This document shows positions 51,171-58,923 of a stretch of DNA of 64,000 nt, piece after piece (position 1 is the first letter of the stretch; the number at the start of each line of letters is the position of its first letter). The stretch comes from Calditrichales bacterium MX18-03 (GTDB taxonomy: Bacteria > Bacillota > Clostridia > Lutisporales > Lutisporaceae), in the NCBI GenBank assembly GCA_021083345.1, contig JAJGRE010000001.1, positions 992,001-1,056,000 of the forward strand. The letters run 5' to 3'. The notes under the pieces were generated by a model. It was not told where the DNA came from, made no database searches, and saw only the letters and a program-made list of their open reading frames with translations. The position numbers were made by a program, and so were the translations under genes.

Positions 51171-52175
51171 ATGAGAGATATAAAGAAAATACCATTCGCT
51201 TCATCAGAAATAGCGGGCTTATGGAATTCGTACATGAGTGACACTATGACAGTATGTGTGCTAAAACATTTTTTAACTCATGTAGAATGTGAAGAAACTC
51301 GGGCTTTAATGCAGCAAACCTCTGATTTGTTAAAGCAACATATTCAAGAAGTAACTAATTTACTTAATGAAGAGGAATTACCTATACCAGTTGGATATAC
51401 AGATAAAGATGTCAATATAAATGCGCCACGCTTATTTACTGACGCTTTCTATTTACACTATTTATCGTTTATGTCAAGGATTGCAATGCATAATTACACT
51501 TTAATTTTAAATCAGATAGCCCGCATAGACATTAGAGACTTCTTTTCAAAGCGTATCCATGAGTACATTGACCTTTTTAATCGTTCAACCGAACTTAAGT
51601 TATCAAAAGGTATTACGGTTCGTGCTCCAATGGTAGAGGTACCTAAAGAGGTTCAATATGTAAAAAGCCAAAGCTTTCTATTAGATTGGTTTGGAGAAAA
51701 ACGACCTTTGCTTGCAATAGAGGTAACTCAAATTTCCTCAATTATTAGTCAAAATCTGATTGGAAGAGCAATCTCAACAGCATTTGCTCAGGTTTCCAAA
51801 ATGGAAGAGAGTTCTGATTGTTTTTTCCACGGTCAAGATATTGAATCGAAACATATTGAGAAGCTAACTTCACTCTTAACGGATGAAGGTATTCCCATTC
51901 CTTCTGCTTCTGATTTATTTGTAACTGATTCTACCGTTGCACCTTTTTCAGAAAAATTGATGCTAAATCATGCTATGATACTATCTGCATCAAGGATAAG
52001 CAGCTTGGGCATAGCTATGGCAAATATTATGCGAAGTGACTTACAAACTATGCTTGCAAAATATCTTTACGAAGATTTGAGTTATAGTAAAGATGGATCA
52101 GATATTCTAATTGATAATGGGTGGTTCGAACAACCCCCACAAGTTGTAAAACATGAGAAGTTAGTTATGGTCTAA
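51171..52175 (+). CDS. DUF3231-family protein, second tandem paralog
   Basis: 334 residues, exactly the same length as its neighbour and alignable end to end without gaps (MRDIKKIPFASSEIAGLWNS against MSDIKKIPLTTSEISGLWNS; both end near EQPPQ-VVKHEKLV). It was made by tandem duplication of the whole gene and has since diverged. CAGGAGG 9 bases before the ATG. A terminator follows after about 110 bases. Function unknown. Confidence 0.85.
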   Translation: MRDIKKIPFASSEIAGLWNSYMSDTMTVCVLKHFLTHVECEETRALMQQTSDLLKQHIQEVTNLLNEEELPIPVGYTDKDVNINAPRLFTDAFYLHYLSFMSRIAMHNYTLILNQIARIDIRDFFSKRIHEYIDLFNRSTELKLSKGITVRAPMVEVPKEVQYVKSQSFLLDWFGEKRPLLAIEVTQISSIISQNLIGRAISTAFAQVSKMEESSDCFFHGQDIESKHIEKLTSLLTDEGIPIPSASDLFVTDSTVAPFSEKLMLNHAMILSASRISSLGIAMANIMRSDLQTMLAKYLYEDLSYSKDGSDILIDNGWFEQPPQVVKHEKLVMV

Positions 52176-52287
52176 ATTTAAGAAGGTTTCTAATATTTAT
52201 AAAGAATCGACCCTATGTGACAACAAAACAATGATATTCTCTCTAAAAGTAAAATTTTAACTTTTAGACAATTAATGCTATATTGCC

Positions 52288-52329
52288 AAACAACCTTCTC
52301 AAAGCTTGCGACGAGAGGGTTGTTTCTTT
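52288..52329 (+). terminator. Terminator of the DUF3231 pair
   Basis: AAACAACC-TTCTC (52288-52300) pairs with GAGAGGGTTGTTT (52313-52325), followed by CTTTA. Confidence 0.75.
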
Positions 52330-52344
52330 ATCAAATTTGCAGGT

Positions 52345-52415
52345 AATAGATTACATAGCACTAGCGGCAGCATGGTTATAGTAACAGGATTGCCACCAGT
52401 GGCATGTAGTCTATT
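52345..52415. repeat. 71-base extended imperfect hairpin
   Basis: The left arm, AATAGATTACATAGCACTAG and on, pairs with the right arm ending GTGGCATGTAGTCTATT over about 27 positions with about 21 matches, capped by GTTA-TAG-TAAC. It lies between the DUF3231 terminator and the decayed yyaL copy, whose T-C-H-W-like codons fall in the right arm. Confidence 0.65.
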
Positions 52416-52426
52416 CACTGCACTCA

Positions 52427-52495
52427 GCTATTCCCAATCGAAAGGAAGGTAGGCTTGCCTTCTCTCTGAGTCTTGCGATGTGTCATAATATCACC
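52427..52495 (-). pseudogene. Decayed second copy of the yyaL 5' end
   Basis: On the minus strand GAAAGAAGGTGATATTATG repeats the ribosome site and start of the yyaL gene at 49487 almost exactly. The reading MTHRKTQREGKPTFLSIGNS aligns with [16 protein letters not shown] of yyaL, with about 30 codons deleted in between, and stops (TGA) after the same Ser codon. 19 bases further on, codons for T-C-H-W can be read (52396-52407). Confidence 0.7.
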
Positions 52496-52545
52496 TTCTT
52501 TCTTAAATTAATATATTTAGTGTATCCCAAAAAAATAGAATCTTT

Positions 52546-53256
52546 TTATACAGGAAGATCAATTTCTTTATTGTTAATATCCAATACATGCATTTCGCCA
52601 ATACCTCCAAGGTTCCTAGCTATCAAATCAAATAAATCAGCAAGTGCCAAATTGAATTCATCCACTCTGGATTCATCAACCAATTCGATGCAAAGGAATG
52701 CGTTTTTTGTGCTTTCTGTCAGCATCGTTCGTAAGGCTTCTCTCCAATTCCAGCATCGGCATATAGCTCCTTCATCATCTTTATAGACAATTTCTCCTTC
52801 ATATGGCGAAGCATTTTCATCACTCCCCAAAGGGATGAATTCTTCGCCTCCAGTTGCCTTAGTTAGCCTAACATCACCTGCAAAAGTATCGATATCTTCT
52901 CCCCCACAAGGAAGCCCATATCTTAATGAAATTGAGTTATAGATATCCACAAGCGGGTTTATTGTTCCTATGTGATTGCCATTATGCACCCTTTTTAGCA
53001 AAGCTTCTATTGAAGCTCTTGCACCCTTCTTTGTCTTAAACTTCTGAAAAGCATTTCTCCAAACTGAAATCACCGGATTATTGCTGAATTCTTGTTCTCC
53101 AAAGTATTTATTTGCTTCTTTCTCAGCTTTCAGCAGCATCTCTTCGTATTTAGAAACATCCCTAGATGTGTTGTCAATCCCTTGGCAAATCACGATTCCT
53201 ATTTTTGCATTGGGAAATAAAGACCAGAAATCATCTTCAATAATAAACTTTTTCAT
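52546..53256 (-). CDS. B3/B4 tRNA-binding-domain protein
   Basis: 236 residues. VWRNAFQKFKTKKGARASIE, NPLVDIYNSISLRYGLPCGG and DDEGAICRCWNWREALRTML are the core of stand-alone B3/B4 domain proteins, relatives of the editing domain of the phenylalanyl-tRNA synthetase beta chain. It may bind or deacylate mischarged tRNA, but the role of free B3/B4 proteins is not settled. No partner domain is present. The TetR gene ends 48 bases upstream in the same direction, so the two may share a transcript. Confidence 0.82.
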   Translation of the reverse strand: MKKFIIEDDFWSLFPNAKIGIVICQGIDNTSRDVSKYEEMLLKAEKEANKYFGEQEFSNNPVISVWRNAFQKFKTKKGARASIEALLKRVHNGNHIGTINPLVDIYNSISLRYGLPCGGEDIDTFAGDVRLTKATGGEEFIPLGSDENASPYEGEIVYKDDEGAICRCWNWREALRTMLTESTKNAFLCIELVDESRVDEFNLALADLFDLIARNLGGIGEMHVLDINNKEIDLPV

Positions 53257-53303
53257 CTGTTTTTCTTCCTCTCAGCTATTTGTTATATGGAACAATATGA
53301 ATC

Positions 53304-53921
53304 TTAATTCTTTAACGCGTTAACCATCAATTCAATCAATGGCTTTAAATACTCATCAAGGTTATACAGATCGGGGTTAATCAGCCATGTATCCTCTATA
53401 CCATTTAAGTAGCTGAGAATCGCTATCGAAACCACTCCCGCATCAAGGTTATTCTTGACTTCGCCTTTTTCCTTCCCTAGCTCGATAAGTCTGATCACTT
53501 TGTTTTTGAATGTTATATCAATTTCGATTTGCAGTTCCAGAATCTCTTGCTGGTTGCTTTTTATTTCTGTCTTGTGTCGAGCTATTTCAATCAGCTTTCT
53601 CATCCGTTGATTGTCTCTCAGTATCATGATCCGATTATTCATGAGATCCGTTAATGACCTTAATGGGCTTCTGGCATCCCCTTCCTCTGGTGAAATCAGC
53701 CTATATAATTCTTGATAGCATTCCTTCAATGAGATTAAATATATGTCATCCTTATTCTTAAAGTTCCAATAGATTGGACCCCGTGATACGCCAGCCCTTT
53801 CAGCAATATCATCCAAGGTAGTCTTTGAATACCCTTTCTCATAGAATACATCTAACGCTGACTCCAGAATCTTTTTTCTTGTTTCTAAAGCATCCTCTTT
53901 AGTTCTTCTGATACCGAGCAC
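53304..53921 (-). CDS. TetR/AcrR-family regulator
   Basis: 205 residues with a clear N-terminal helix-turn-helix: KKILESALDVFYEKGYSKTT then IAERAGVSRGPIYWNFKNKD, the AcrR/TtgR type. The C-terminal domain is helical. A perfect operator covers the -10 box of its promoter, so it represses itself and probably the B3/B4 gene. The start is unusual: GTG at 53921 touches its own ribosome site, while ATC at 53912 has ideal spacing from GGGAGG and would match the common MARRTKE-like beginning. Confidence 0.87.
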   Translation of the reverse strand: MLGIRRTKEDALETRKKILESALDVFYEKGYSKTTLDDIAERAGVSRGPIYWNFKNKDDIYLISLKECYQELYRLISPEEGDARSPLRSLTDLMNNRIMILRDNQRMRKLIEIARHKTEIKSNQQEILELQIEIDITFKNKVIRLIELGKEKGEVKNNLDAGVVSIAILSYLNGIEDTWLINPDLYNLDEYLKPLIELMVNALKN

Positions 53922-53928
53922 CTCCCTT

Positions 53929-53948
53929 TATATACATCCATGTATATA
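53929..53948. promoter_or_regulatory. TetR/AcrR operator
   Basis: A perfect inverted repeat of TATATACAT / ATGTATATA around CC, next to the -10 box. Confidence 0.75.
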
Positions 53949-53976
53949 TATTAAAATAGTGTTATCCTCCTGTCAA
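53948..53976 (-). promoter_or_regulatory. Promoter of the TetR / B3/B4 transcript
   Basis: TTGACA (complement of 53971-53976), 17-base spacer, TAATAT (complement of 53948-53953). Confidence 0.75.
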
Positions 53977-54323
53977 GTAATATGTAGTATTTTATACTTC
54001 CATTATTGTAAGCCCTGACATTTCGGTTTTTTTAGTAAAAGCTGCGTAACCTACCCTTATTATGGACCATTGAATGATTCATACTGAAAGTTTACCAAAA
54101 GTAAGCAATGATCAACAGGAGAGGTTTAAATGAACAATTAGCTCTATTTTTTCCTGGTAAGCGTCATGGTTCTCCTGTTTTTGATAGATTGGAAGGCCTT
54201 CAGCCGATATCCATCACAACTACTTATTGAGCCTTATCGACAACGTTCTCGTCCTTGCCACCCTTGCATGGACAAAAAGCCTGGTCTTGTCCGTCTGTCA
54301 TTCAAAGAGGAGGAAGCGGGAGA
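53977..54323 (+). other. Region without an intact gene; remnant of a small membrane-protein frame
   Basis: A ribosome site ACAGGAGAGG precedes ATG AAC AAT TAG at 54130; past the stop the same frame reads LYFFLVSVMVLLFLIDWKAF, a membrane-like segment, and later frames are broken. It looks like a decayed small membrane-protein gene. Nothing else is supported here. Confidence 0.35.
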
Positions 54324-54419
54324 ATGCTGACTTACGTACTAGCCATAACAATTGAAGGCATCGCAATATGCATATGGTGCAAGCTCATTCAGAAGCTGGA
54401 TGAAAAATACTCAAGGTAG
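54324..54419 (+). CDS. Very small single-span membrane protein (31 residues)
   Basis: MLTYVLAITIEGIAICIWCK followed by LIQKLDEKYSR. One hydrophobic helix and a charged tail, with a GGAGGAAGCGGGAGA stretch before the ATG. It could also be the end of the decayed frame upstream. Confidence 0.4.
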   Translation: MLTYVLAITIEGIAICIWCKLIQKLDEKYSR

Positions 54420-54483
54420 AGTGGAACATATTATACGAATATACATATAATGATATACGTAAAAAGTTTGAATGGGGATATGA

Positions 54484-55350
54484 ATGATGAGACAGTTCTG
54501 TAACCCTTATCATGAGCTTGTTGGTTTTCCGCCTCAGCACCAGCCTCAACAACCAGGCATTGAAGCGATAATGGTTCCGAGACCCATCTCCGAACCTCCT
54601 TCACCCGTGAAGCCTGGTGAAAAATTGTTGAATAAGGTAGCCGTCATAACTGGCGGAGACAGTGGCATCGGTAGGGCTGTTGCATATGCCTTTGCAAAAG
54701 AGGGGGCTGATATTGTCATCATTTATTTGAACGAGTACATCGATGCAGCGGAAACCATAACCAGAATACAACAGCTGGGTAGAAGGTGTATCGCCATTGC
54801 TGCCGATATCAGTTCCGAAGAAAACTGCGGGCTTATCGTGCAGCAGATTATTCGCAGCTTTGGTAGATTGGACATTCTGGTGAATAACGCTGCTGTGCTT
54901 TTTCAGAGCAATCAATTGGAAAACATCACAAAATACCAATTGGAACTGACCTTTGGTATTAACGTTTTTTCATTTTTTTACTTAACCAAAGCAGCCTTGC
55001 CTTATATGAGACCTGGCAGCTCCATCATAAACACATCCTCCATAGCTGCTTTTGAGCCATACGGGCTTGCCGTTGATTATGAAGCCTCAAAAGGTGCTAT
55101 CGTGGCATTTACCGGATCTTTATCCAGAACATTGCTTCCACGAGGTATCCGAGTAAATTGCATAGCCCCGGGCGAAACCTGGACACCTATCGTTCCTGCA
55201 GCTTTTAGCCCTGAGATTGTCGCTGCATGGGGGACCCGGACACCTATGGGAAGAGCCGCTCAGCCTTATGAAATGGCATCGAGCTATGTGTTTCTGGCCT
55301 CCGATGATTCAAGCTATATGACAGGTCAAACGCTCCGCATCTATCCTTAA
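54484..55350 (+). CDS. Short-chain dehydrogenase/reductase (general stress YhxC/YhdF-like)
   Basis: 288 residues. The NAD(P) motif is VAVITGGDSGIGRAVAYAFA near residues 52-71, LVNNAAV the structural NNA, and VDYEASKGAIVAFT the catalytic YxxxK. The N-terminal ~45 residues (Pro/Gln-rich, ending PRPISEPPSPVKPGEKLLNK) are typical of the Bacillus YhdF/YhxC stress dehydrogenase branch. Substrate unknown. The ATG at 54484 follows GGGGATATGA; 54487 is also possible. Confidence 0.87.
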   Translation: MMRQFCNPYHELVGFPPQHQPQQPGIEAIMVPRPISEPPSPVKPGEKLLNKVAVITGGDSGIGRAVAYAFAKEGADIVIIYLNEYIDAAETITRIQQLGRRCIAIAADISSEENCGLIVQQIIRSFGRLDILVNNAAVLFQSNQLENITKYQLELTFGINVFSFFYLTKAALPYMRPGSSIINTSSIAAFEPYGLAVDYEASKGAIVAFTGSLSRTLLPRGIRVNCIAPGETWTPIVPAAFSPEIVAAWGTRTPMGRAAQPYEMASSYVFLASDDSSYMTGQTLRIYP

Positions 55351-55481
55351 AGAGTCCGGTTCCCATATCCAGATCCTTTCTTCCCATCACCGAATGCGAC
55401 CCTTCCATTTTGATCATATAATACTGTCAAATAAAGCCCTTCTGCATAGTATGTACTAAACAGGATAAAGGAGGGTTCTAT

Positions 55482-55718
55482 ATGAGCAAGCACCACCATC
55501 ACCATCACGACAGATGCCCCAAACGGGATAGAGATATAGTCCAACGTCTCCTGAAGGCTTGCTGCTGTGAAGAAAAAAAGGATGTATGCTGCAAATGCGA
55601 ATGCAAGTGTGATTGTACTTGCGGCTGCGAATGTGGCTGTGCACGGATCAGCCTATGCGGCTGCTCCTGCGGACGCCATGATGAAAAGAAGCATGACTGC
55701 TGCTGCAAGAAAAGATAA
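55482..55718 (+). CDS. Cysteine-rich metal-binding-like small protein with natural His6
   Basis: 78 residues with 20 Cys and 8 His. It begins MSKHHHHHHDRCPKRDRD, has an amphipathic stretch IVQRLLKACCCEEKKDVCC, then KCECKCDCTCGCECGCA in which every second residue is Cys, CGCSCGRH, and ends HDCCCKKR. The strong ribosome site AAAGGAGGGTTCTAT and intact frame argue for expression. The alternating Cys and poly-His suggest a zinc- or copper-binding metallothionein-like protein, or a cross-linked spore-coat component; no family is recognised. It stands alone with a weak hairpin after it. Confidence 0.8.
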   Translation: MSKHHHHHHDRCPKRDRDIVQRLLKACCCEEKKDVCCKCECKCDCTCGCECGCARISLCGCSCGRHDEKKHDCCCKKR

Positions 55719-55748
55719 AGTCGTTCAGCAAATAGAATGCGCTTGTAT

Positions 55749-55790
55749 AAGAGGCACCTGCGTCGCTGCAGTTGCCTCTTCATAGCTTTT
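55749..55790 (+). terminator. Hairpin after the Cys-rich gene
   Basis: AAGAGGCA (55749-55756) pairs with TGCCTCTT (55773-55780); a short T-rich stretch follows a few bases later. Confidence 0.6.
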
Positions 55791-55915
55791 TGAAACGACT
55801 ATCCTTAGTGCTTCCAGAATATTTGAAAGCGGCACAGCAAATAATACTATTTATTCAGGCACCTTTTTCCGTTTTTACTTATGATGTGCAAAAATACGAT
55901 TATAGAAGGTATGCT

Positions 55916-56767
55916 ATGTCAAATGTAATATGGTATATGGGCCTGGCTGCCATCTGTGTGGGGATTGCAGCCTATACCATATACATGAAAAAAGATACTA
56001 TCAAAGTCTCAACCTTTATAGTGTTCTATTTGTTTTCAGCCTCCATTACTTGGATTGGTGAATTTGTTGCCCTTGGGCTTTTTGATTCTTATGCCTATAA
56101 GACGGGTTTGTTCCAAAGCCCCTGGGCACAGAATCTTATCGGCCATTTATTTCTCAATACGTCCATGTTCCCAGCAGCAGCCATCGTGACAGTAGGGTAT
56201 TCTTTGCGCTTTCTTGGGCATGCTATCATCGCCCTTTTGTTTGTATTCTCAGAGTATATTTTTACCATGCTCGGTTTGTATGAACATCATTGGTGGCGGT
56301 ACTACATGTCAGTTATCAATATTGCCGTATTCCTTGTTATTGCAAAAAAATGGTTTTATAAAATGAACCGGGAACGCCGCGGGGCAACCAGAGCCATAGT
56401 CTTTTACTTTGTTGCGTTTTTACTGGTGCATCTGGCGACTCCTATCCTTCTGCTTACAGGTAAACAGCATTACCAGTTAGGCATTGTCAACAATTTGTTT
56501 GTTGATTATTATCTTTCAAGCACCATCATTGCTTTCATCTATCACCTGATCCTTTGTGCCGTATTCGCATACTTTGTCTGCATCCTCAAGAAATGGTATT
56601 GGAAAGCTGCGCCTTTTCTTATTTCTCTTACAGTTCTTACTATTTTCGAAAGAATGAACATACTGGTAATCCATGATGGCTGGAAACTCATATACTATTT
56701 GCTTATACAGCAAATCAGCATCGCAGCATTCATTCTGCTAGAAAAATACACCTTAAGGCCAAATTAG
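55916..56767 (+). CDS. Multi-pass membrane protein, CBO0543-like
   Basis: 283 residues with about eight hydrophobic segments (VIWYMGLAAICVGIAAYTIY, FIVFYLFSASITWIGEFVAL, AIIALLFVFSEYIFTMLGLY, AFLLVHLATPILLLTG and others). The layout and the QNLIGHLFLNTSMFPAAAIV block resemble the CBO0543 family of Firmicute membrane proteins, whose role is unknown. The ATG at 55916, 5 bases after GAAGGT, is chosen; a longer frame from 55772 lies in the terminator of the gene before. It has its own terminator. Confidence 0.72.
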   Translation: MSNVIWYMGLAAICVGIAAYTIYMKKDTIKVSTFIVFYLFSASITWIGEFVALGLFDSYAYKTGLFQSPWAQNLIGHLFLNTSMFPAAAIVTVGYSLRFLGHAIIALLFVFSEYIFTMLGLYEHHWWRYYMSVINIAVFLVIAKKWFYKMNRERRGATRAIVFYFVAFLLVHLATPILLLTGKQHYQLGIVNNLFVDYYLSSTIIAFIYHLILCAVFAYFVCILKKWYWKAAPFLISLTVLTIFERMNILVIHDGWKLIYYLLIQQISIAAFILLEKYTLRPN

Positions 56768-56786
56768 TTAAATCCGTGCAAAAAAG

Positions 56787-56814
56787 GCATCTGCATCAAA
56801 GCAGATGCTTTTTT
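56787..56814 (+). terminator. Terminator of the CBO0543-like gene
   Basis: GCATCTGC (56787-56794), loop ATCAAA, GCAGATGC (56801-56808) and six T. Confidence 0.9.
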
Positions 56815-56894
56815 GCTGAAGCACCGGATATAACTTACTCTCTACCGCTTACCGCTTGACACGAGCCCTTATAACAAATAATATTAATATATCA

Positions 56895-56908
56895 TGTGAT
56901 ATATCACA
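56895..56908. promoter_or_regulatory. Palindromic operator before the GntR gene
   Basis: TGTGATATATCACA is a perfect 14-base palindrome 19 bases before the TTG start; a likely GntR autoregulation site. Confidence 0.6.
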
Positions 56909-56926
56909 AAATCGGAGGCTATCACT

Positions 56927-57547
56927 TTGAATAAATCATTATCCCAGGAAGTCTATGACCAGCTGCTGAGCAGACTGCTGTCCAATCAGCTGATGCCGGG
57001 GGAGATCATGAACCGCAGGCAGATTGCCGGAGAGCTGAACGTCAGCGTTGCGCCGGTATTGGAGGCTATGCTGCAGCTGGAGGCCCAGGGATTTCTAGAA
57101 ACCCTTCCCCGCAAAGGGACCCGTGTCAAGCTGCTGAGAAAAGAGGATATCGTGGGCCAGCTGATCTTGCGAGAGGCTCTGGAATGCCAGGCAGCCCGCA
57201 TGTATTGCGGGAAGGCAGTATCAGAGAATCTTGACGCCCTTATGCCCCTTGCCGAAGCTGTAGACAAGGCACGGGAAGAAAACCTGGAGGACTGGCAAAC
57301 AGAAATCCTCTTTCACCGGCGGTTGGTTGTGCTGGCCGGGTGCCCCGCTCTGACGAAGGAGTTCGAGAGGGTCATGAAGCTCTATGTGTTCTATGGCATG
57401 AACAAGCTGATTCCGTCCACTGAGAAAACAAAGCGGGATAACCATGTACGACTGCTGCAGGACCTGACTGTAATGGATCCCTTAACGGGAGATGCAGTCA
57501 TGCGAAAGCATCTGATGGTGGGAAAAGGATATCTTTTTAAAGAATAA
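56927..57547 (+). CDS. GntR-family (FadR/FCD) regulator
   Basis: 206 residues. The N-terminal winged helix has SQEVYDQLLSRLLSNQLMPG then RRQIAGELNVSVAPVLEAML and GFLETLPRKGTRV; the C-terminal helical FCD domain has LILREALECQAARMY and the metal/ligand His in HRRLVVLAG and KRDNHVRLLQD. The TTG start follows CGGAGG by 8-9 bases. The glycerate kinase gene is 28 bases downstream, so it probably regulates glycerate or sugar-acid use. Confidence 0.87.
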   Translation: MNKSLSQEVYDQLLSRLLSNQLMPGEIMNRRQIAGELNVSVAPVLEAMLQLEAQGFLETLPRKGTRVKLLRKEDIVGQLILREALECQAARMYCGKAVSENLDALMPLAEAVDKAREENLEDWQTEILFHRRLVVLAGCPALTKEFERVMKLYVFYGMNKLIPSTEKTKRDNHVRLLQDLTVMDPLTGDAVMRKHLMVGKGYLFKE

Positions 57548-57575
57548 TGGAAAATAAATTGCGGAAGGTGAAAAA

Positions 57576-58727
57576 ATGAGAATCGTTATTACACCGGATT
57601 CCTTCAAAGGCTCGCTTTCATCTATAAAAGCGGCTGATGCGATTGAAGCGGGCATCCGAAAAGTCTTTGCTGGTGCTGAGATATTGAAAGTGCCCATGGC
57701 GGACGGCGGCGAGGGCACCGTAGAAGCTATGGTTCAGGCCACAGGCGGCAGCATTGTGGCAGTCGACGTGATGGGTCCCCTGGGTAACCCGGTCCCTTCC
57801 TTTTACGGCTTACTGGGAGACGGCAGGACGGCTGTCATTGAAATGGCTGCCGCATCCGGACTCCCGCTTGTCCCTGTTGAAAAACGAAATCCCCTTGACA
57901 CCACCACCTATGGGACAGGTGAACTGATCAGGCATGCCCTCGGCAACGGATGCAACAGGCTCATGATCGGCATAGGCGGCAGCGCCACCAACGATGGCGG
58001 CTTGGGGATGGCTCAGGCCTTGGGTGTCAGGTTCTTTGGCAAGGACGGCAGCCTGCTGGGTATAGGCGGAAAACAGCTGGAAAGGATCCACCGCATTGAT
58101 ATGACGGGCCTGGATCCCGCTGTAAGCCGCACCGAAATTCTGGTCGCCTGCGATGTAACGAATCCGCTGTGTGGAGAGCAAGGTGCAGCCTATGTCTTTG
58201 GCCCGCAGAAGGGTGCGACGCCGGAGATGGTGGAGCGGCTGGATCTGGGCCTTGACAACCTGTCCAAGGTGATCCGGGAGCAATTGGGCAAGGATATCCG
58301 GGACCTGCCGGGTGCAGGGGCCGCCGGAGGGCTGGGCGGTGGACTTGTCGCTTTTCTCGGTGCCAGGCTTGAGAAGGGGATACAAATTGTCATCAAAGCC
58401 AGCGGATTGGAAGAAAAGATTATGAACGCCGATCTCGTGATCACAGGCGAAGGCAAGACTGACGAACAGACGGTGTACGGCAAGGTACCCTACGGTATCG
58501 CGCAGGTTGCAAAGCAATATGCTGTCCCGGTTGTCTGCCTTTCAGGGGCATTGGCGGAGGGCTCTGAAAAGCTGTATGATCACGGCATTACAGCGCTTTT
58601 CAGCATTATCAACAAGAACATGAGCCTGGAAGAGGCAATGGCAAACACCTATGTACTGGTTGAGAGCGCTTCGGAAAACATCGCCAGGCTTTTTGCTGCT
58701 GCCCATTCAATAAAGAATCGGGGCTAA
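57576..58727 (+). CDS. glxK: Glycerate kinase (GlxK/GarK type)
   Basis: 383 residues. MRIVITPDSFKGSLSSIKAA and VPMADGGEGTVEAMVQATGG open the family; MIGIGGSATNDGGLGMAQAL is the nucleotide/substrate loop and GAAGGLGGGLVAFLGARLEKG and ITGEGKTDEQTVYGKVP complete it. It phosphorylates D-glycerate to 2-phosphoglycerate. AGGTGAAAAA precedes the ATG. In one operon with the GntR regulator; a terminator follows. Confidence 0.94.
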   Translation: MRIVITPDSFKGSLSSIKAADAIEAGIRKVFAGAEILKVPMADGGEGTVEAMVQATGGSIVAVDVMGPLGNPVPSFYGLLGDGRTAVIEMAAASGLPLVPVEKRNPLDTTTYGTGELIRHALGNGCNRLMIGIGGSATNDGGLGMAQALGVRFFGKDGSLLGIGGKQLERIHRIDMTGLDPAVSRTEILVACDVTNPLCGEQGAAYVFGPQKGATPEMVERLDLGLDNLSKVIREQLGKDIRDLPGAGAAGGLGGGLVAFLGARLEKGIQIVIKASGLEEKIMNADLVITGEGKTDEQTVYGKVPYGIAQVAKQYAVPVVCLSGALAEGSEKLYDHGITALFSIINKNMSLEEAMANTYVLVESASENIARLFAAAHSIKNRG

Positions 58728-58742
58728 GGATCGGTCCACAGG

Positions 58743-58782
58743 AGTTTCCTGTTTCAAGCATTTGAGGCAGGAAACTTTTTTT
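58743..58782 (+). terminator. Terminator of the GntR-glycerate kinase operon
   Basis: AGTTTCCTG (58743-58751) pairs with CAGGAAACT (58768-58776), followed by a run of T. Confidence 0.88.
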
Positions 58783-58790
58783 CTACAGTC

Positions 58791-58819
58791 TTGACAAAAT
58801 ATGTCTGACATCATAAAAT
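58791..58819 (+). promoter_or_regulatory. Promoter of the URO-D family gene
   Basis: TTGACA (58791-58796), 17-base spacer, TAAAAT (58814-58819). Confidence 0.75.
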
Positions 58820-58820
58820 A

Positions 58821-58838
58821 TATATAATCGATTACATA
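58821..58838. promoter_or_regulatory. LacI-type operator O1
   Basis: TATATAATCGATTACATA, with the AATCGATT core of LacI-family sites, lies right after the -10 box over the transcription start. Confidence 0.65.
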
Positions 58839-58888
58839 TCCGTTCCTTCCGATTTATTAATAGTTATTTCAGACCATTATTCAGATAT

Positions 58889-58906
58889 TATGTAATCAAT
58901 TATATA
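58889..58906. promoter_or_regulatory. LacI-type operator O2, inverted copy
   Basis: TATGTAATCAATTATATA is the reverse complement of O1 with one mismatch (17 of 18), centred 68 bases away, in the leader just before the ribosome site. Confidence 0.65.
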
Positions 58907-58923
58907 TTGTGGAGGGGTCCGAA

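Noticed and set aside
58909-58923. GTG start for the URO-D family gene at 58909
   Set aside because: These bases include the ribosome site GGAGGGG; the ATG at 58924 is correctly spaced.
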